NCBI GenBank assembly: GCA_000697335.1
Contig: JNEM01009153.1
Coordinates: forward strand, 1 to 39,412
DNA: 39,412 nt
Source of the DNA: Conidiobolus incongruus B7586
Taxonomy: Eukaryota > Entomophthoromycota > Entomophthoromycetes > Entomophthorales > Conidiobolaceae
Direction of reading: 5' to 3'
The notes beneath the pieces are model-generated. The model was not told where the DNA came from and did no database searches. It saw only the letters and a program-made list of their open reading frames with translations. The position numbers and the translations under genes were made by a program. This document shows positions 21,940-32,857 of this stretch, one piece after another (positions within the stretch are counted from its first letter, which is position 1; each line of letters starts with the position of its first letter).

Positions 21940-24900
21940 ATGTCTAAAAAACCTTTCGATTCCGACATAAGACGTCAGTATATTGAAGGAATTAGTTCAT
22001 CGTCGAGTTCTGCAGAAGATTCTGCTTTAGATAGCGACGAATCTGATATTTCTGTAAGTAATCCGAATAGCTCTCAAATTCCCAGTATTTCGAGGTACCA
22101 TAGCGATACATCCACGGATTCAGAAACAGAGTTAACACATGTTCCAATTGCTACCAAATCGTTGAAAAGTTATGATGGGTTTAAGAGAAGGAGTGCTCAG
22201 CCAGAGGAATGGGAACATGAAGCAGAACAAGAGCCTGAGCAGGAATATGATGAAGACCCATCCTCAGATAATTCATCCTATGCTATTTCAGACATACCAT
22301 TAACTCAGCCGAAATCTGTCGACAGGAATTTATATCTGCATTATAGGAAAAATGTACCAAATGGAACCAAATCTAAAGGCAATCAATTGAATTCAAAACC
22401 ATCTCAAAGTAAATATTTAATTATAAATTATTTTATCAAATATAATGTATTAATTTATATATAGCAGTTCAAAATCCCCTCACCCAAAAATTATCGCGCA
22501 TCCTGGAAGACCAATTCGATATGGAATTATATTTAAAACGCAGGGAAATAGAAACCATCAAAAATGAAATCAATTTAGGACTCAAGCGACTAAAGGAATT
22601 GAGCAGCGAATACAAATCCAAGTATAAGCAACATCGGAATAATACTAATTTTGCCAATCCAAAGCGATCCTACGTTGACGATTCAATACTGTATGCGAAA
22701 TTAGATGAGGGACCATTCGTAAGAATTCATTGTCCAGAATGCAATCGGTGCAACTTTTTAAATATTCAGGGATTTTTAAATCACTGTAGAATTAGTCACA
22801 ATATCGAATTTCCAAGTCATCAGGAGGCCAATTTGATTTGTGGTACCCCAGTACCTGAGAGTGAAGTGCCTAAGAATCATCCATGTAGGAATACATTGAC
22901 CAAACCGTTAATGAATCCAGTGCCCGAAAAATTCGATTTGGATACGCTGAAGAGGAATTATAGAGGTAGTAAGATTATTCCCAAGGAGGGTATGGGATTG
23001 GGTCGTGTTTACGGTATTAAGGTCTATGATGAGGATGTCGATATTATGGAGGATGATTATCCTCTCAATAAGGTGAAGAAAGTTAATCCTTCATCCTCTG
23101 CAATTACTACCCAGACACCGGCTGCTACACCTTCTCCAAGTCATACTGTATCGAATTCTGCCAGTGCATCACAAACCCAGACAAATGTTGAAAAATCGAC
23201 AGTGGATCGAGCGACTGAGGATACGATACAAAATGAGAGTGAAGAACTTACACAGCCTGTTCAAGTTTCTTCTCCGACCAATATTCAGATACCTGCCTCT
23301 GTTACATGTACTACGACTCAACCAATTGCAAATTATCAACTTCAACACAACGGTATTCCCGATCACGGTTCTAGATTTTATATCAAAAAACGTATCATTA
23401 TTGGAAACGTTTCTAAATACATATGTCCTTTGGACGGTCAGACTAGCCAGCCACTATTCAAATGGATGGTGTACGTCTCTGGTACTACCTACGATCTCGA
23501 TCTAACAGCATACGTCCGCCAAGTACGTTTCTTTCTCCATCCATCCTACGCCCCCAACGATGTAATCGATTTAACATCACCTCCATTCCATTTAACACGT
23601 TACGGCTGGGGTGAATTCCCAGTGCGAATCCAATTCTTCTTCCATGACGATGCCAAGAACAATCCTGTCAGCTTTATCCACATGTTACGACTCGACTGGA
23701 GTCTGAGCGGTGAACAAAAATTAGGCGGCGAAATTTGGTTAGATTTGGAACTGGATCGCAACACAAAATTTTTGAATAGTACTAATCAACCCAACGACTC
23801 TCAAAACAATCAGAAGAAAGACTCTAACGCTAAAGATATGCCACAACCTATTACTAATGGGAAGGTATTGCCAGAAACTATAGAGAAAAAGCGAAAGAAA
23901 TCAATATCTCAAAAGAAGTTGCATCCTTCGGATTTTGGTCTAACGTTGGAAGCTCATGCTCTATGCTTGCGTCAATTGGATAAATTCCCACTAATTGGTG
24001 ATTCACCAACATTAGATCTACCGTACAGAACCGCTAAAGACTGGACCGAATTCAGCACTTGGGACTCCATACGAAAGAATGCGATCGAATGGTATCGAGC
24101 CCATAGCATGAAATCATCGCTGAAAGACCATTTTGATGGGTTGGATGTGCCGAGTCAAACGTGCCTCAAGCAACTCACCACGAGGTACCTTTTGAATTGG
24201 CTGAGGTATTACGACCATTCCATAAGGCCCCTAAGATCCAAAATTAATCTCCATCCTTTAGAAGATCGTCGGGTCTATGTAAACTTCTGCAAAGTTTGTG
24301 GTCGTCTAGAGCGTTTAGATAATAATTTCCGATGTGAATCCGAATTCTGTAAAGATTATGGTCTACTCACAGGCGGATTAAACACCCTGAGTTCGAGGGA
24401 AGATCTCTACAACCTTGTGAAGGTCTATAAACTCAAAACTATCAAAATGATCAAGTTGGAACAGAGTGGAGAACTCGAAGAAGGTGAACTCCTGGACGAT
24501 GACGACGTTATCGTAATCGACAGCGACAATGAAGAGTTGGAAGTTGATCATTCCGAGTCCAGTTTCAGTCAATTAGAATTTTGTCAAAATTCTCAACTGT
24601 TCTTGAGGGATTTAAATCAAATCTCATCTAAACCTATTACAAAGAGTATTCAAAGTGAATTGAAATTGTTAACCCATATGTTAAAACCCCTCAACCTCAG
24701 ATTCTTTAACGAGAAGCACCCGGCAATTGTGAACGAATTGGTACTTGCAGCACTGAAAGTGTTTGTTATTAAATTGATCAAAGGATCTGTCAAGTGTTCA
24801 CGACAGTTAAATCATGGGCACAAATTGGATGATGACGATTTAGAAACTGGAGGCAAGTGGCTCCTTACCCCTATCCACACTTATCAGTATATTTTGAATA

Positions 24901-24959
24901 CCCCAGAGTTGAAATGGCTGACTAATGAATTCTTTGGAGTGAGTAAAAAACACAGATAA
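21940..24959 (+). CDS. YEATS2-like chromatin reader protein
   Basis: Two exons (21940-22408 and 22465-24959; intron 22409-22464) give 987 residues. Residues 1-150 are acidic and Ser-rich. A charged helical, probably coiled-coil, stretch follows at about 165-205. A Cys/His cluster, CPEC...NHCRISH, lies at about 246-268 and looks like a zinc finger. The YEATS domain at about 458-588 has IIIGNVSKYI, the strand FFLHPSY and HLTRYGWGEFPVRIQ, closest in my recall to metazoan YEATS2. His515, Ser517, Tyr518 and Trp538 match the residues that form the acyl-lysine pocket, so histone acetyl- or crotonyl-lysine binding is likely. A CxxC...C...C cluster (KVCGRLERLDNNFRCESEFC, about residue 768 on) and an acidic patch precede a conserved-looking C terminus. 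YEATS2 belongs to the ATAC acetyltransferase complex in animals; the fungal partner complex is unknown. Its last ~115 codons are copied in a pseudogene at 31045-31400. Confidence 0.92.
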
Positions 24960-26031
24960 TTTTTGCTAGAGGTAATTTTTTTGTAAATTATTAATTTAAA
25001 AATAAATTAAATTTTTTATAATTTAATCTATATTTTCAAAACCAATTTTTTGGCTGGAATATTGGTAATAATTATGGTTGTTAAACCTTTTTAAATATTA
25101 TAATTTATCAAATTTGAAATTTTAAGATATTCCCTTATATTGATAGAATTAACTGGTCTTAAATTTATGTCATTCAGATTATTCTTTTTGTATCCACAAT
25201 AATTAATCCATAGCTCTAAGACTATATAATTTATTATTGATTTAATTATATTTTCACATTGATATTGGATTGGTAAATGATTTGCTTATTAATATTTTAT
25301 ATGGAATCAATTATTATCTATGATATATGAGATCTTTGCTTCTTCTTAGCATCACAGCTGAATTTGAAAAATATTTTATTAGATTATCTAAAAAATTTTT
25401 AACTTTTCTTCAATAATTTTATCTTTGTCATGGCATCAGATTATCTAATTATTTGTCGTTAAATTATGTAATTATTTATTTTGTTATTAAATTTTAGTAA
25501 TTACAACTTATATTATTATTTTAAAATAGAGAGATTAAAATTTCATTTCTTAGCTAGTGTTATAATTTGAAAATACCTATCTGTCTCGATTTGATAATCA
25601 AGTCAATATTATTCCTAATGCAGCCTGGCTTTGTTAGTCCGTAAGCAAATAATATCCTTTGTTCTCTTTGTTAGATCTTAACCAAATCCTATGTCATACA
25701 CTGAACAAACTATTTAAATCCAGGAGTGACAAAGAGACAAAGGAAAATGTTGGATATTTTGCTACATCTCAATGGTAAGTAAACTTTAATAAATACATTT
25801 CCAAAACATCAAAGAGCAGAGTTAATAAATGTACTAAACCATATTAAAAGTACTTTATCTAACAACAATATTTAGAAATTATATTATGAAACACAACACC
25901 AGGTCAGTTTAATAATTTAAAATTAGAATATCATTCACTCTGAGTAGATAGATCAAATGATTTTAAAATTGAAAAAAGTAAATAATACTCAACTTATGAC
26001 TCTAAAGTTATATATTAAAAACATAAATAAT
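24960..26031. other. AT-rich intergenic DNA
   Basis: About 1.1 kb between the YEATS2-like gene and the Harbinger element. It carries a slightly GC-richer patch at 25560-25790 with the inverted repeat listed separately. No gene is recognised. Confidence 0.5.
25656..25743. repeat. Inverted repeat with ~17-base arms
   Basis: The left arm 25656-25673 (CCTTTGTTCTCTTTGTTA) pairs with the right arm 25727-25743 (TGACAAAGAGACAAAGG) apart from one bulge and one mismatch or G-T pair. About 53 bases lie between the arms. It could form a hairpin in RNA or be the remains of a small inverted-repeat element. No gene ends close by. Confidence 0.55.
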
Positions 26032-26032
26032 G

Positions 26033-26052
26033 GGCCAACTCAAATCTGTCCT
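26033..26052 (+). repeat. Left terminal inverted repeat of the Harbinger element
   Basis: GGCCAACTCAAATCTGTCCT, an exact reverse complement of 28525-28544. It is far richer in G and C than the element's interior. Confidence 0.95.
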
Positions 26053-26599
26053 GATTCTTAATTTTCCTGATTTTTTCAAAAAATGTTAAAAATGTGCTCA
26101 AATGTGTCCCAAAAAGAAAATTCAGTGATGTTTTCCCATAATTAACTCTAAAGTCTTAAAATAATTAATAATCAAGTATTCCTCTTCTCAAACTAAAAAA
26201 TATATAGTATTTATCAAAATCACTTCATTAGTTTTATTTTTTTATTATGCCTAGCATAAAAAAAATAGTAGAGTTCTTTATTACCCTTATTATAGTTAAC
26301 TTTAATAAGAACATAAATGATCCAGCAATTATAAGATTATTATATGAACTAAAAACCTCAAGATATATATCTCCACACTTGCTATATATACTATACTTGC
26401 TACTGTAGTCTATATGTAAACTTCCTTTTGAAGAAAATGATTTCAAAAGATAGATAAGGATGCTAAAAGCTAAGTTTTTCCAACTTGCCAATATTTTACA
26501 ATTACATATAAATTTCATTTCTTTTCATCAAGAAAAACAAGCATCTTTAAAAACTTAGTTAGCAGTTACATTTTACTAACTAGTTTACAAAAAAGCATG

Positions 26600-27330
26600 T
26601 TTAAAAGATATAGCTGAAAAGTTCTAAATAAGAGAAGGAACTGTTATTTTATATACTAAAAGAGTAATATATTCTATTAAAGAAAAACTAGAAAATCAAA
26701 TAGTTTGGCTAGAAAATTATTATAATATAGAGGAATCTTATTTAAAACAACCCCTTTTTAATAATTATATTGGTTACTTAAATGGTAGTTATATTATACT
26801 TGAAGATTAACCTATATTTCATATATAGTTATATTACAACAGTAAAAATACACACAGCCTTTAATATATAGCTGTTATATTATCTTTGAATAAATTTATA
26901 TATTTTGAGTTTAGGAAACTTAAATTATATTATAACTTTAGTATTTTAAAAACATCTAAATTATTCAATAAATCAAATAAATACTTTAAATAAAGAAAAT
27001 ATATTCTTGTAGATAATAATAAGTAATATAATTATTTTATACTTAATTTAATTTATTATTAATAGTAAATAAATATATTTAATTTGTGTTTTTTATAGGT
27101 TATGTTAATAATAAGTTTATAGTTACTTTATTTTAAAGAAATTAGATTAAAGCTGCTTTTCCTTTTATAAAGCAAAAAATAAAAGAATCTAATATAACAT
27201 ATAATAAAAAGTAATCTGTAATAGAAAAAACTTTTAGTATTTAGAAAGTTATCTTTTCTTATTTAAAGTTATTACTTTATTATATATAAAATACAAAAGC
27301 TTATTAATTTGTTACTACACTTATATATTT
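26600..27330 (+). pseudogene. Harbinger transposase remnant
   Basis: The transposase coding remains lie inside the element. The first part (26600-26990) follows one frame with a few stops. The catalytic first Asp position in the GYxDGSYI motif reads Asn (GYLNGSYI), so activity is lost at the residue level too. The later ILxDxxY block near 27000 reads ILVDNNK. Its homology to HARBI1/PIF nucleases is judged from motif order and spacing. Confidence 0.75.
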
Positions 27331-28524
27331 AATTACTTTTCTTTACCACTTTATTTCTTTTAATATATAAGATTATAATTTAAAAGAAGGAATTAAAAAA
27401 AAACTAGTGAAAATGTTAATATTGATGATAATAAACAAAATATAATTAATACATATAATAACCTTGTTAAATTAAATAAATCACAAATAATAATGTTATC
27501 ATAAACTAACACTTGGTTAACTATTTTAAATATATTTTTTGATTTTATTTTATTTAATAATAAAAATTATATAAACTAAATACTCTTTTTAAAATTCTTT
27601 TACATTAATTATAAGAGTTTTTCTATTAAAAATTGTTGTTGTTCTAATAATTATAACTAATGTTCTTCTTGTAGTTATTATATTATAATCTACTATCTTA
27701 AGATTTTATTTTGCTCTTGTATGCTTTCTTTAATAACCTTGAGGAAAAAAAATTAAGTATTTTTCTTTCTTTTATTATCTCTTACACTTTTAAAACTTTC
27801 ACTTAAAGAAGATAATTAAAGATAAAAGCTATTACTTTATTTTTTATCATCTAAAATATTTAATTCCTTATAATAAAATTAGTTGTGTAATGAAGAGGTT
27901 ATAAAAGTTATATTAAAGGCTTTAAAAATCAAATTATCTTTTATTTTAATAGCATTAACTATTATAAACAAATAACTATTTCTATTATATTATTTACTTG
28001 TTAAAACTTATTTAGCAGCTTTAAATTTGTGAATAAGAGTTTTTATATAATTAAATATTTTATCAAGCTTTTTTCTTAGCTTTAAGTAATCTACTCTTTT
28101 TTAAATAGGGATTGAGTTATATATTTGAAAAGAAATATTTAACTTGTTAAAACACTAAGATTTATAGTTTTCTTCTTACCTCAACTAATTAAGTATAGCT
28201 TCTATTAAATATAGTTCAAGGGAGCTTTTATTGTTATTACTAGTATTAATAGTAGATGACATAAGAGAAATAAACAAGATTAAGCTTAAAAGTGGTGTTT
28301 TTGTTAATAAATTTGTGTGATATTCAACATAAAATAGAAGTTGTTTAATTAATATAGAATAAAGTTACATTGCTGTAAAATGTAATAATATACTTTTAGC
28401 TTTATTTTCATAGTTTATAAAAGAAAACAAATGGATTTTATGAACCAAAAAAATTAGTAAGCTATTTTTTTATGACCAATTTTTTCAAAAACCAAAATCA
28501 GTCAAACTGAAAATTGGAAAAAAT

Positions 28525-28544
28525 AGGACAGATTTGAGTTGGCC
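28525..28544 (-). repeat. Right terminal inverted repeat of the Harbinger element
   Basis: AGGACAGATTTGAGTTGGCC, an exact inverted copy of 26033-26052, followed directly by TAAT. Confidence 0.95.
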
Positions 28545-30414
28545 TAATATTTCAATAAAAAATTAGTTTATTTACACATTTTTATAAATTTTTTCATGAT
28601 TTTAATCTTAAATTACTAAATATTCGATTGATTAAGATCAATTCAGCAATTAGAAATATAAAGAGAATTTTCAAAACAAAATCTTTAGTTAATTTGTTAT
28701 ATATAATTTAAATTTATGATAATTTGTTACTTTAACTATAAAACTATAAAAAATTAATTAAAATAATTAAACAATTTTAAAGATTGAAAATGAAAATCAA
28801 TATATTACTGTTATTAAGAGGTCATATTGAATAAATATCAATAAATCAATTATTATTATAATAATATTTAAATGAATCTATAAAATTATCCAATCAAAAT
28901 TTTATCACATTGGTTTAATATTTGAATTTTTTATTTTTGAATAGTTAGTTATGATTAAATATTAGGTTTATTTAGTATTCTAAAAATTGTATAATATTCA
29001 ATTAATTTCATTTAATCATTAAAATTATTATATTTTCTACTTTATTTTGAAAAATCTTATATTATAGATTTTAATTATTATTAAAATATAAATAATGGAA
29101 TTTTTTAAAGTTCCATTTCCAAAATAACAGATATTTGCTATAATTGTATCTTCTTTAATCAAATTAATAAAATTTACATTTTAATATAATTCTATCAAAG
29201 ATTCATTAATATTGGATTTAGTTAAAAGAATAACATAATTATTTGCTGATTGGAATAATTATATCAAGGTCATAATAAGTTTTAAAACTAAATATTTAAT
29301 TTATCAGGTAGGGTTAGTAGTATATATTATTTTATACATTAACTATACAATTGTTGTATTTATTTTTATAATAGAATAATTTTGATTAAATCAGTTTAAA
29401 TTTTTATTAGTTTTAATCACTCTAAGCCATTATAATATCTGATCGAAAATAATCTTGTCAATCACTCAAGGAACTGCAATTACCTCACTGAATCAAGAAG
29501 TTACATTGGAGAGCACCCATTTTCTATACTCTAATATAACATTATCACCAACGAACTAATAAGCACATCTCTTTTATCTTCATTTCAAATGTATTGAGCA
29601 TTTACTTTATTCGCTGTAAGCCATTTTCACCTCATTTGGTGTACCCCATTGATTGCCCCTAACTCTGTTGGTAACCTATCATTTACCACTGGCAATTCCC
29701 TGTTTAAGCTCTAAAAGTCTATTTCCTCCCACTATTACGGTCGTCGTGTCCTTAAATATTACATATTATTGATATTTAATTTATTTGGATATGATTTATT
29801 CAGACATAATATATTTTGCATATTAAAAATTATATTGAACAAAATAATTTAAACTTTAAGTAACACTAATTCAAATTATATAACCTTTTTGAAATTATTA
29901 ATATTGACAAGATGGATGATTAAAAATAAATATTTGATATTATTTAAAAGTACTAAATACAAAATTTAAATTATTAGTTTGAAATAAATTTCATCAATTC
30001 TATAGAGATTAAAGAAATTAATACCTTAATAATATTTGAATTGGAAAAAATTTTGCATTTGTAATATTTGGAAAATTTCTAGCTCTAATATGGAATACAT
30101 AAAAATATATGATTTTTATTGGACAGTTTTCAAAAACAATAATAATTTGGTGTGTAATTTGTAAAAATTTGTTTCATAAACGTATTCAAATTTCTAAATA
30201 TGATAATTTAAATTTAAACAATTCATAATTTGATTTTATAGATTTCATAATTACTTAAATAATAGCAGTGTTTGTTGGTGAATAATATATTTAAATGGTC
30301 TCATAATTACCTATTTGGTTAATTATAGATTCAGTGAATTTGAATATTAACATATTAATTTTTTCATTCTTAATTTTATTTCCCAATTTCATAACTCTCA
30401 AAACAATTTCCTCA
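28545..30414. other. AT-rich intergenic DNA with an unassigned GC-richer island at 29450-29750
   Basis: Most of this 1.9-kb stretch is AT-rich and unrecognised. From about 29450 to 29750 the composition rises toward coding levels. One minus-strand frame there reads NRLLELKQGIASGK, two stops, then VTNRVRGNQWGTPNEV. It may be another host-gene fragment, but I cannot name a family. Confidence 0.4.
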
Positions 30415-31030
30415 CAATCTCAGATTTCCACATAAAATAGTTCAAGGGATCAAACCTACATAAGGATAATTTATCAAGAACAACAGCAACAGCTAAATGA
30501 CGGATATCTCGCTGGTGGTACTTATCTCATACGATGCAATTTGGAACCTCACACTAATTTATTTGATCAACATATTAATAATCCTCATCATGTACTAGGA
30601 GAAGGATCATTTGACATTAAACGTGTTAAAACTTTAAGAACCAGTTCCAAACTTCTTTCAAGAAGATCTAGCAACCCTTCAGTCAACAATCAACAAGATC
30701 CCACTGCTCAACTTCCCACTACTAATCAGATCAATAGAACTCTTTCTAATTCCAAAAAAAGCTCTTAATAAAAATCACTCTGCTGCCCTATTTGCAAAGT
30801 TTGAAACTAATACCAACACAGTACTAACTGTTGAAGAAGATAATCCTTCTGTAACCATCTTTACCCAATTGGCCAATTTTACTCTGCTATTTTGAGTTAC
30901 ATATTGTCTATATTTTGGACTATTATCACCTTGATTTTGAAGCTGGTTTATCGAACATTTGTCTATGATTCTAATCTTTTATCTTCGGCTGTTTCGTGAC
31001 CATTTCGAATATAATTTCAATCAATTGGAA
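30415..31030 (+). pseudogene. Truncated pseudogene of the SUN-domain gene (N-terminal third)
   Basis: On the + strand this region is plainly homologous to residues of about 25-230 of the SUN protein encoded at 1069-2937. It reads GYLAGGTYLI, DQHINNPHHVLGEGSFDI, RTSSKLLSRRSSNPS, DPTAQLPTTNQINRTLSNSK and, after a frame change at about 30765, SVTIFTQLANFTLLF. It stops near the second membrane segment, so the linker and the SUN domain are absent. Stops occur from the 5' edge (TAA within HR-SSSRD) and inside the membrane segments. The longest surviving frame is 30541-30768. There is no sign of a functional product. It is a host gene duplicate, not a mobile element. Confidence 0.92.
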
Positions 31031-31044
31031 TAGTGTCAAACATG

Positions 31045-31400
31045 CCTACTCTTCTTAAGAGATTTGAATCTAGTCGCATTTAAACCTAGCACCAAGGGTA
31101 TTTAATTCAAATTAAGACTTTGACCCAAATGCTAAAGCTCCTCAATCTCGGATCCTTAAATGAGAAGCACCCAACAATTTTGAACGATCTGGTACTTGAA
31201 GTACTGAAAGTGTTTGTGATTTAATTGATCAAAGGATCTGTTAAGTGCTCACAACAATTCAATCATGGACACAAGTTGGATAATGACTTTTTAAAACTGG
31301 TGGGAAATGACTCTGTATATCTCAATCCATATTTATCAGTATATTTCAAATAAGACAGAATTCAAATAATTAATAAATGAATAGTTTGGAATTGATAGGG
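31045..31400 (+). pseudogene. Pseudogene of the 3' end of the YEATS2-like gene
   Basis: This + strand sequence aligns base for base with the last ~350 bases of the YEATS2-like gene (about 24600-24959). It covers the segments reading LKPLNLRFFNEKHP, VLAALKVFVIKLIKGS and THIYQYI-like at the parent gene, through to the stop codon. Identity looks like roughly 80 percent by eye. In-frame stops are present, for example TAA within the KVFVI-KLIK segment at about 31220. No YEATS domain is present. It begins within about 20 bases of the end of the SUN pseudogene. Confidence 0.92.
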
Positions 31401-31575
31401 TAAAAATTATTATTAAGAAATATTTTGTAATTAAATTAAACTTAAATATTGAATATTATATTATCATTAATAATATTAATTAATTCTTACAATTTATTTA
31501 ATTAGAAAAAAAAACTATATTTTGATATTTGTTTTTCATTTTATAAATATTATATAATAAAATTTATAAAATTCA

Positions 31576-31596
31576 ATATATATATATATATATATA
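31576..31596. repeat. AT dinucleotide run
   Basis: A near-perfect (AT)n tract in the AT-rich spacer between the YEATS2-like pseudogene and the helicase relic. Confidence 0.85.
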
Positions 31597-31731
31597 ATTT
31601 ATTTTTATTAATTAATTAAAAATTTTATTTTAAAAATTTGGTATTTATTAATTTTTTTTGATTATTTAATAATTAGGTTATTAATTCAAACTATATAAAT
31701 TAATATGTGATAAAAAAACAGTTGATTGGTA

Positions 31732-32823
31732 TTATATTATTGATGTTAGATTATTCACAAAATCTAGTGGTAAATCCTCCACATTTATATTATAATATTG
31801 TTCAATATGCTTTAAAGTATCTACATCTTCAGATGCTACTAAATTAATCACAATTAATCTGTTGCTTGAATCAAATTGGATTTGATTCGTTCTCAAAGCA
31901 TATTCATTATGAGGGGAAGGTAAGTTATAATTAACGATTAGTAGAATCTTTCGAAATTGTATCAATTGTATGGATAAAACTTTTGTTACCAATAAATGAT
32001 TAGAATGTAATAGGTACTCCTTGACATTATCATCATATTCTGTTAAACGCGATAGGTAATAGGTTGATAGGATTGAATATTTCATATTGTTTAAATAATT
32101 GATTATAGTGTTTAACTCTTCAGAAGTATTAGTAAAAATTTGAAATGGACAGTTCGGCAAAGCATGATAAATTTCTCACAAGATTGAGGGCTTATCCTGA
32201 ATGTCTGGATAAATGTAATAATGGATGGTGTTTTTGAAAATGGTTGGATTTTCATTGAATCTTACATTGATAGGATCTTTCAAAAATGATATCGTACTAT
32301 TCAAATTATGAGCTATATCAATTGGTGATTGAATGATAATTTGTGTAGTAGTTGCTAAAAGTTTCAAACTTTCATTATTATAATCTAATAACTGCCATGA
32401 TGTAGCATCTTCAATCTGGTCAATAAGAATTAATTTCAAATCTCTATCTTGCAGAATTTTCGTACGAATGAGATCTAATATTAGGCCAGGAGTACTTAAT
32501 ACCACATTAATTCCACCATGGATTACTTCAATAACTTCCCTCTTGTTGGAACTGAGAATTGTGCGACTAGTCGCGTTCAGATACTTCCCCATTTCATTTA
32601 ATATCAATTTGCAATTTCTGGGCAATTCTCTAGTAGGTTTTAAAATCAGAGCTTGTGTATGTGGAAGATTCGTATCTACATTATGTAATACTGATACAAT
32701 ATAAGGTATTGTCTTATCAATACCACTAGGAATTTGAAACTTACAGTTCCTACTCGATAGAATACTTGGGATTAAACTTTGTTGTATAGTTGTAGGTGCT
32801 TCAAAACTATTTTCATTTAATTC
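31732..32823 (-). pseudogene. Highly diverged eIF4A-type DEAD-box helicase, probably a pseudogene
   Basis: A single minus-strand frame of 364 codons follows eIF4A from just before the Q motif to the C terminus with no frameshift and one internal stop, TGA at 32176-32178. Matches in order: FEAPTTIQQSLIP (Q motif), SGIDKT (motif I, normally SGTGKT), LILKPTREL (Ia), GGINVVLSTPGLILDLI (TPGR changed to TPGL), LILIDQIEDA (DEAD replaced by DQIE), IFTNTSEEL (IV), and NYALRTNQIQ-type sequence at motif VI (HRIGRxGR lost); the tail reads DLPLDFVNNLTSII. Walker B, SAT (now QSP) and the arginine finger are gone, so it cannot be an ATPase. A 5' remnant similar to the eIF4A start may reach about 32920, perhaps across a short intron at 32824-32857. 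It is either a dead gene or a diverged non-catalytic protein that recently gained a stop. Confidence 0.8.
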
Positions 32824-32857
32824 TACAAAATTTTATTTAAATATTTTGAAATTTACC

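Larger units (their letters stand above)
26032..28544 (+). mobile_element. PIF/Harbinger-type DNA transposon with terminal inverted repeats (decayed)
   Basis: A 2.5-kb element is bounded by perfect 20-base terminal inverted repeats at 26033-26052 and 28525-28544; imperfect similarity continues inward for some 30 bases. A TAAT follows the right end (28545-28548) and precedes the left end (26028-26031), consistent with the 3-base TAA/TTA target duplication of this superfamily. Inside, on the + strand from about 26600, a decayed transposase is readable. It has a helix-turn-helix block (IAEKF, REGTVILYTKRV), then IGYLNGSYIILED and YYNSKNTHSL, the HARBI1-type DDE nuclease core, then FEFRKLKL. In another frame near 27180-27260 it reads NITYNKKSVIEKTFSI, the last conserved block. 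Several stops (after EKF, after ILED, after THSL) and frame changes make it inactive. A second ORF, usual for the family, could not be established in 27500-28450. Confidence 0.85.

Noticed and set aside
26234-26518. Minus-strand ORF of 94 codons
   Set aside because: It is low-complexity and lies between the left terminal repeat and the transposase remnant of the Harbinger element; no recognisable domain.
31732-32160. Treating the two helicase ORFs as separate genes
   Set aside because: Both lie in the same frame and together match eIF4A continuously; the second has no ATG of its own at its start, only a TTG.
32110-32178. An intron that would remove the TGA of the helicase relic
   Set aside because: A GT at the stop with a TACTAA-like branch site can be drawn, but splicing there would shift the frame and remove the conserved FTNTSEEL block.
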